Shown here: in pieces, positions 6,168 through 8,850 of the stretch | Numbering within the stretch: the first letter of the stretch is position 1 | Layout of the letters: each line of letters begins with the position of its first letter | NCBI GenBank assembly: GCA_018827845.1 | Contig: JAHJXC010000061.1 | Location: 1-8,850, forward strand | Reading direction: 5' to 3' | Length of the DNA stretch: 8,850 bases | Source: Patescibacteria group bacterium | Lineage (GTDB): Bacteria; Patescibacteriota; Minisyncoccia; UBA9983 | Position numbers and translations under genes: made by a program | Notes under the pieces: generated by a model | Seen by the model: the letters and a program-made list of their open reading frames with translations, nothing else | What the model was told of the DNA's origin: nothing | Database searches by the model: none

Positions 6168-6597
6168 GTTTGATTCTTTTTAAAAAAATTAATCCTCCTA
6201 ATAATCCGCCTGCGAGATCAAAAAACAAATCTGACATCGTGTCTGACACGCCCAATTGCACTGGCCCGGCCAATTTTATGAAATTTCCTATTTTGCCGAG
6301 AATAATTTTATCAAAAGAAAATTCAAAAAATTCCCACAAAACTCCTCCCAGGGCAACTATGCCTAATATAATAATTAAAACAGAGAATGAAGATGTATTA
6401 TTGATATTCACTTTGCCTGAAAAATATAAAAACCAAGCCGCCAATAATGCTATCCATAAACCTCCTAAGACATGCATAATAATATCAAGCCACCACACTA
6501 CCCAATACAAATAAAAACAAACAGCCAGGATGTGAAAAATAAAAATTGCTAAAAAAATTAAAATAATGAATTTAGAAAGATTTTCCTTGGAAAGCAT
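6154..6597 (-). CDS. Small integral membrane protein (DUF2238/VanZ-like pattern)
   Basis: Protein of 147 residues with four predicted membrane helices (about 9-28, 34-59, 72-96, 120-141) and a basic tail KRIKHEKT. Polar residues sit within the membrane: D38 and H42 in WLDIIMHVLGG, WEFFEF near 88-93, and DTMSDLFFDLAGG near 118-130. That order (D..H..G, then WE..E, then D..D...D..GG) recalls the YjdF/DUF2238 and VanZ-type families, but I cannot assign one with certainty, and no function follows. It is the first gene of the six-gene cluster and overlaps the beta-CASP gene by 14 nt. No Shine-Dalgarno sequence precedes the chosen ATG; the first AAGGA lies inside the gene. It begins 67 nt after the candidate structured RNA, so its mRNA could start from the RNA promoter or from AT-rich boxes near 6605-6630. 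Confidence 0.72.
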   Translation of the reverse strand: MLSKENLSKFIILIFLAIFIFHILAVCFYLYWVVWWLDIIMHVLGGLWIALLAAWFLYFSGKVNINNTSSFSVLIIILGIVALGGVLWEFFEFSFDKIILGKIGNFIKLAGPVQLGVSDTMSDLFFDLAGGLLGGLIFLKRIKHEKT

Positions 6598-6623
6598 GGA
6601 TAATTATCATTCTAATATATATT

Positions 6624-6657
6624 CTTAAAAAAGAAAATCCCTCGACAGGCTCGGGAC
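6624..6657 (-). terminator. Terminator-like hairpin with REP-like palindrome
   Basis: On the plus strand TCC (6638-6640) and CGA (6643-6645) pair with TCG (6651-6653) and GGA (6654-6656) across a 2-base bulge; on the minus strand TTTTCTTTTTT follows. It ends the candidate RNA or acts as an attenuator before the membrane-protein gene. The sequence CCTCGACAGGCTCGGG resembles widespread short palindromes of the CTTCGACAGGCTCAGG type. Confidence 0.5.
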
Positions 6658-6664
6658 ACTCTTT

Positions 6665-6791
6665 AGGTTATTGGAGGAGTACTCCCAGCTCATATGCCAG
6701 GTGGGTGGTCGCAATGTCCTGCCAAGGCAGGACAAGATATAGACCTCCCGATTGAAACAACTTGATCTAAGAAGTTGCTCCCCAATAACCT
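6665..6791 (-). ncRNA. Candidate structured RNA (6S-like, or a leader RNA)
   Basis: Closed by AGGTTATTGG (6665-6674) and CCAATAACCT (6782-6791), a perfect 10-bp stem that extends by GGAG/CTCC over one bulge. In the minus-strand reading there follow a hairpin CAACTT/AAGTTG (6779-6760), a second stem GGGAGGTC with GACCACCC (6749-6742 with 6710-6703, one A-A mismatch), and an apical hairpin GTCCTGCC/GGCAGGAC (6733-6716). The result is a long interrupted rod with an open middle. A promoter sits at the right distance for +1 at 6791, and a T-tract hairpin follows. A rod with a central bubble and its own promoter is typical of 6S RNA, though I cannot match primary sequence to that family with confidence. 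Promoter, fold, terminator, then gene would equally fit a leader or riboswitch for the membrane-protein cluster. The minus strand is favoured by promoter and terminator. Confidence 0.55.
6715..6734. repeat. Perfect 20-bp palindrome at the tip of the candidate RNA
   Basis: TGTCCTGCC and GGCAGGACA face each other around AA, with no mismatch. It forms the apical hairpin of the candidate RNA but also resembles the GC-rich palindromes elsewhere in the window, so it may be an inserted REP-like unit. Confidence 0.6.
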
Positions 6792-6797
6792 GATTAT

Positions 6798-6826
6798 ATT
6801 ATACTCCTTTTTCAACTATTTATCCA
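6798..6826 (-). promoter_or_regulatory. Promoter of the candidate structured RNA
   Basis: Minus-strand TATAAT at 6798-6803 with TGGATA (4 of 6 matches to TTGACA) at 6821-6826 and a spacer of 17. Six bases after the -10 box is A6791, the first base of the closing stem, where transcription should start. The -35 box lies inside a DnaA-box-like 9-mer. Confidence 0.6.
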
Positions 6827-6850
6827 TAACTTATTCACATTTTATCCACC
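6820..6850. promoter_or_regulatory. Three DnaA-box-like 9-mers at an 11-bp period
   Basis: TTATCCATA (6820-6828, one mismatch to TTATNCACA), TTATTCACA (6831-6839, exact) and TTATCCACC (6842-6850, one mismatch) start exactly 11 bp apart on one strand, about one helical turn. The first overlaps the -35 box of the RNA promoter; the third includes the ndk stop codon. They could be sites for DnaA or another regulator of the RNA promoter. Confidence 0.4.
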
Positions 6851-7315
6851 CCGCTCTTCTTCGCCGTAAATAAACTCAAAATCCGCTCTTTTATATTCAA
6901 ACAGCTCGTCCGGCTTGAAAAATCTCTTTATTTCTGCCTCAGCTGTCTCAGAAGAATCAGAGGCATGGACAATATTGGCCTGTCCGCTAATGGAAAAATC
7001 GCCCCTGATACTTCCGGCATCTGCCTCATAACCCTTGGTGGGACCAACAATTAGACGCACTGCATTTATGGCATTAAGACCGGAGAGTACTATCACTATC
7101 ACTGGCGCTGATTTCATAAATTTTTTAAGGGATTCAAAAAACGGCTTGCCTTTGTGGTGGCAATAATGTTCATCTAAGAGCGCGTCTTCAAGTTTAATCA
7201 TTTTTAAACCCGTAATACGTAAACCCTTTCTTTCAAAACGAGCTATAATTTCGCCAAGCAAATTCCTCTGCAAAGCGTCCGGCTTAATAATAATTAAAGT
7301 CTTTTCTTCGCGCAT
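6842..7315 (-). CDS. ndk: Nucleoside diphosphate kinase
   Basis: Protein of 157 residues that transfers the gamma-phosphate between nucleoside triphosphates and diphosphates through a phospho-histidine, balancing NTP and dNTP pools in the cytoplasm. Visible hallmarks are TLIIIKPDALQRNLLGEI (6-23) with K11, the GSIRGDFS segment (101-108) with R104, and NIVHASDS (114-121) with the catalytic H117. It is about ten residues longer than common bacterial NDKs because of the VGPTKGYEADAG segment (90-101) and a charged C-terminal tail. No ribosome site precedes ATG; instead a promoter predicts an mRNA that starts next to the start codon. It appears to be a single-gene unit, cut off from the upstream gene by a terminator. 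It lies directly upstream of the DnaA-like boxes and the candidate RNA. Confidence 0.96.
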   Translation of the reverse strand: MREEKTLIIIKPDALQRNLLGEIIARFERKGLRITGLKMIKLEDALLDEHYCHHKGKPFFESLKKFMKSAPVIVIVLSGLNAINAVRLIVGPTKGYEADAGSIRGDFSISGQANIVHASDSSETAEAEIKRFFKPDELFEYKRADFEFIYGEEERGG

Positions 7316-7322
7316 TGATTAA

Positions 7323-7351
7323 AGTATAAAAAATTTTCACCAAATTTGCAA
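7323..7351 (-). promoter_or_regulatory. ndk promoter, predicted leaderless start
   Basis: Minus-strand TATACT (7323-7328) and TTGCAA (7346-7351, 4 of 6) are separated by 17 bases. Six to seven bases after the -10 box is the A at 7316 or the ATG itself at 7315, so the transcript would be leaderless or carry one extra base. This agrees with the lack of a Shine-Dalgarno site. Confidence 0.55.
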
Positions 7352-7355
7352 ATTT
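7342..7355. promoter_or_regulatory. 14-bp perfect palindrome over the ndk -35 box
   Basis: AAATTTGCAAATTT is its own reverse complement and covers the -35 hexamer. Its position suits an operator for a dimeric regulator; AT richness makes such palindromes easier to get by chance. Confidence 0.35.
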
Positions 7356-7370
7356 TCTCCGTGCGATCTT

Positions 7371-7407
7371 GCACAAAACAAAACTGATGGTTATTCACCA
7401 CCAGTTT
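7371..7407 (-). terminator. Intrinsic terminator of the coiled-coil protein gene
   Basis: In the minus reading AAACTGGTGG (7407-7398) pairs with CCATCAGTTT (7390-7381), ten positions with one G-T wobble, around a 7-base loop, and is followed by TGTTTTGTG. It lies 22 bp beyond the stop at 7430 and separates this gene from ndk. Confidence 0.75.
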
Positions 7408-7429
7408 GCAGTTTCGTTTTCCGCAGATC

Positions 7430-7942
7430 TTATTGGAAAAGTCTGACGAACCACCCGAACAGACTGAATTTGCTTTCGTTTGTCTGGATGAAGTTCAAAG
7501 CGCTTGTATTCGCTTCCTCCAGTGCTTGGATTTGAGCATCCAAATCAGCTTTTATTGAATCGTCCGTTGCACGCTCCTTCGCTTTCGTTAAACGGTCAAT
7601 ATGATTTTGGGTAGTGACCACCTCGCTCCTTAATGCACCGATGTTTTTGTAATCAGTGCCTATAAGAAATGTTTTGAATCCGCCTCGTGCTTCAACTTTT
7701 TCCATTGCATTAGTAGCTCGTTCATTTAATTCTTCCTGTTCTTGCGCAACGACACGTACTTCCTCGCCGATGTTCTGATCTTTGCCGGCAAGATCTTTCA
7801 ACTCTTGCACGACATTAGAAACCTTACTTTTGTGTTGCTGACTCATTTCCATGCCTTTATCGCTTTGCGCAAAGGCAACAGAGAATATGCCGAGAAGCAA
7901 AAAGGAGAGTGTAACGCTGGTTAAAATGTTAAGACGACTCAT
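7430..7942 (-). CDS. Secreted coiled-coil protein of unknown function
   Basis: Protein of 170 residues. A signal peptide covers residues 1-25 (SRLN, a hydrophobic core, cleavage expected after AFA before Gln26), so it is exported. The mature part is Lys/Glu/Gln-rich helix with heptad-like spacing, about 35-90 and 100-152, interrupted by GGFKTFLIGTDYKN (about 87-100). The C terminus, FSLFGWFVRLFQ (159-170), is a short aromatic, hydrophobic tail that could dock on the membrane or on a partner; I have a general impression of similar tails on small secreted CPR proteins. No enzyme motif is present. The gene follows the subtilase by 46 nt with no clear terminator between them, so the two may be co-transcribed, and it has its own terminator. 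No Shine-Dalgarno site precedes ATG. Confidence 0.75.
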   Translation of the reverse strand: MSRLNILTSVTLSFLLLGIFSVAFAQSDKGMEMSQQHKSKVSNVVQELKDLAGKDQNIGEEVRVVAQEQEELNERATNAMEKVEARGGFKTFLIGTDYKNIGALRSEVVTTQNHIDRLTKAKERATDDSIKADLDAQIQALEEANTSALNFIQTNESKFSLFGWFVRLFQ

Positions 7943-7988
7943 GATGTTTGGGTATATTTTAGGGGTTAATTTCGGCCTTTTTCTTTAT

Positions 7989-8850
7989 TTATAATTTATA
8001 ATATCCGTTCGTGGGTGTTATGTCATCCCATGTTAATCCTGTAGCACTTACGCCGATAACTTTTGTTTCGTAATGCCCTGATGAAGCATTTTTCAAAGTG
8101 AATATTACTACTCCGTTGGAATCGGTAGTTCCTGTTCCCGATCCTACAACACTTCCGTCACGAGAAAGATCAATGGATACTGATGCTCCGGACACAACAT
8201 TACTTAAGTCATCAACAAGCGATATCGCAATGTTTAAGTGTTTATCATTGTTTTTGCCACCCTCGGTTGTATATGTAATCGTATCAATACTTACTATTGT
8301 CGCTTGTGATACTGTTTGCAAGGAAAAGTTTGCGGTCGTGTTTGTATTTCCGACAACTGTTACCGATTGTGAGTTGCTTTGATATCCTGTCGCCGAAACA
8401 CTTACTGTATAAGCACCTTCGGGTACGCTGGAGATAACGTAGTAGCCATTTATGTCTGTTGTTGTAACACGAGTGCCGTCTGTTACTGTTGCCCCAGAAA
8501 TAGGAAGAAGTGTACCTGCATCAGTTACATTGCCGCTTATTGTGCCTGTAGCAGGAGGTATTACAGAAAATACGGCGGCAAGTGCATTAACAAGCCCAAA
8601 TCCGAACTGAGGATCACGGCCGGTATCTCCTAAATCAATCGCTGTTGATTGTAGAACGGAACGAATCTCGTCGTTTATATTCCCGTCACCATTTTCATCG
8701 ATAATACCCGCCGCAATAATCAACGCCGCCACTCCTGCAACGTGTGGTGAAGCCATTGATGTGCCTGAACCGTATTTATAACAATCATTGATATTTCCGT
8801 TTCTGCACGTTGTTGGATTTCCATAATAGTCGGTACTGTCGTTCCAAGAT
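7989..8850 (-). CDS. Subtilisin-like (S8) secreted serine protease, C-terminal part
   Basis: The frame is open to the right edge, so this is the C-terminal part of a larger protein; the Met at 8756 is internal, since GTS stands just before MASPHVAG and completes the catalytic-serine motif (Ser codon 8757-8759). The Asp and His of the triad lie outside the window. Visible order: end of the peptidase domain, including two cysteines (TTCRNGNINDC) and a Ca-loop-like DENGDGNINDE segment, then VLQSTAIDLGD and FGFGLVNALAAV, typical of the S8 C-terminus. Next comes a carboxypeptidase-regulatory-like beta domain (GTISGNVTDAG to NFSLQ), then an Ig/Big-1-like domain (TIVSIDTITY to GYYKL) of the kind often found after extracellular subtilases. 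The signal peptide and promoter are not visible. It probably acts at the cell surface or outside. Base composition seems richer in GC than the six-gene cluster. Confidence 0.9.
   Translation of the reverse strand, partial: SWNDSTDYYGNPTTCRNGNINDCYKYGSGTSMASPHVAGVAALIIAAGIIDENGDGNINDEIRSVLQSTAIDLGDTGRDPQFGFGLVNALAAVFSVIPPATGTISGNVTDAGTLLPISGATVTDGTRVTTTDINGYYVISSVPEGAYTVSVSATGYQSNSQSVTVVGNTNTTANFSLQTVSQATIVSIDTITYTTEGGKNNDKHLNIAISLVDDLSNVVSGASVSIDLSRDGSVVGSGTGTTDSNGVVIFTLKNASSGHYETKVIGVSATGLTWDDITPTNGYYKL

Noticed and set aside
6665..6791. SRP RNA, RNase P RNA or tmRNA
   Set aside because: The SRP core with its GGAA loop, the RNase P GAGGAAAGUCC segment and a tmRNA acceptor or tag frame are all missing.
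7391..7399. A further DnaA-like box (TTATTCACC)
   Set aside because: It has a mismatch, stands alone and falls mainly in the loop of the terminator hairpin, which explains the sequence.
7989..8756. Complete 255-residue protein starting at the ATG at 8756
   Set aside because: The frame continues upstream without a stop to the window edge, and GTS directly before this Met completes the catalytic GTSMASPHVAG motif, so the Met is internal.

Overview
All ten protein genes lie on the minus strand. The window looks like part of a small, AT-rich bacterial genome of the candidate phyla radiation (Patescibacteria, most likely Parcubacteria-like). This is inferred from gene content (a PHP-domain EndoQ-type protein, a beta-CASP nuclease, a short NDK carrying an NIVHASDS active site, short secreted coiled-coil proteins), from scattered GC-rich palindromes, and from sparse Shine-Dalgarno sites. 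TGA ends the MNT-HEPN gene (2143-2145), so the TGA=Gly code of Gracilibacteria/Absconditabacteria is unlikely.

Layout, in the direction of transcription (right to left). (1) 7989-8850: C-terminal part of a secreted subtilisin-like protease with two Ig-like modules, running off the right edge. (2) 7430-7942: secreted coiled-coil protein, ending at a good intrinsic terminator (7371-7407). (3) 6842-7315: ndk, with a promoter that predicts a leaderless or nearly leaderless mRNA and a perfect 14-bp palindrome over its -35 box. (4) 6598-6841: a spacer with three DnaA-box-like 9-mers at an exact 11-bp period, a promoter, a 127-nt sequence closed by a long inverted repeat (candidate structured RNA, 6S-like or a leader), and a terminator-like hairpin. 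(5) 864-6597: a tight cluster of six genes (small membrane protein, beta-CASP metallo-beta-lactamase nuclease, LOG/SLOG nucleotide-binding protein, amino acid permease, single-chain MNT-HEPN fusion, EndoQ-like DNA repair nuclease) with gaps or overlaps of -14, 8, 3, 27 and 7 nt, ending at a hairpin terminator (821-854). (6) 536-863: a 328-bp spacer holding a GC-rich multi-hairpin element, three DnaA-box-like 9-mers inside an 18-bp tandem repeat, and the promoter and ribosome site of the next gene. (7) 41-535: secreted or lipid-anchorless TPR protein.

The six-gene cluster combines RNA cleavage (beta-CASP), nucleotide binding (LOG), a self-contained nucleotidyltransferase-HEPN pair and deaminated-DNA repair (EndoQ). 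It may be a housekeeping cluster or a nucleic-acid stress module; the sequence does not decide between them. The most distinctive signals are GC-rich palindromes that sit in frame inside two coding regions (1899-1937 in the EndoQ gene, 6039-6088 in the beta-CASP gene), with related-looking palindromes in the candidate RNA and its terminator. The EndoQ protein also ends in a likely sliding-clamp binding pentapeptide.
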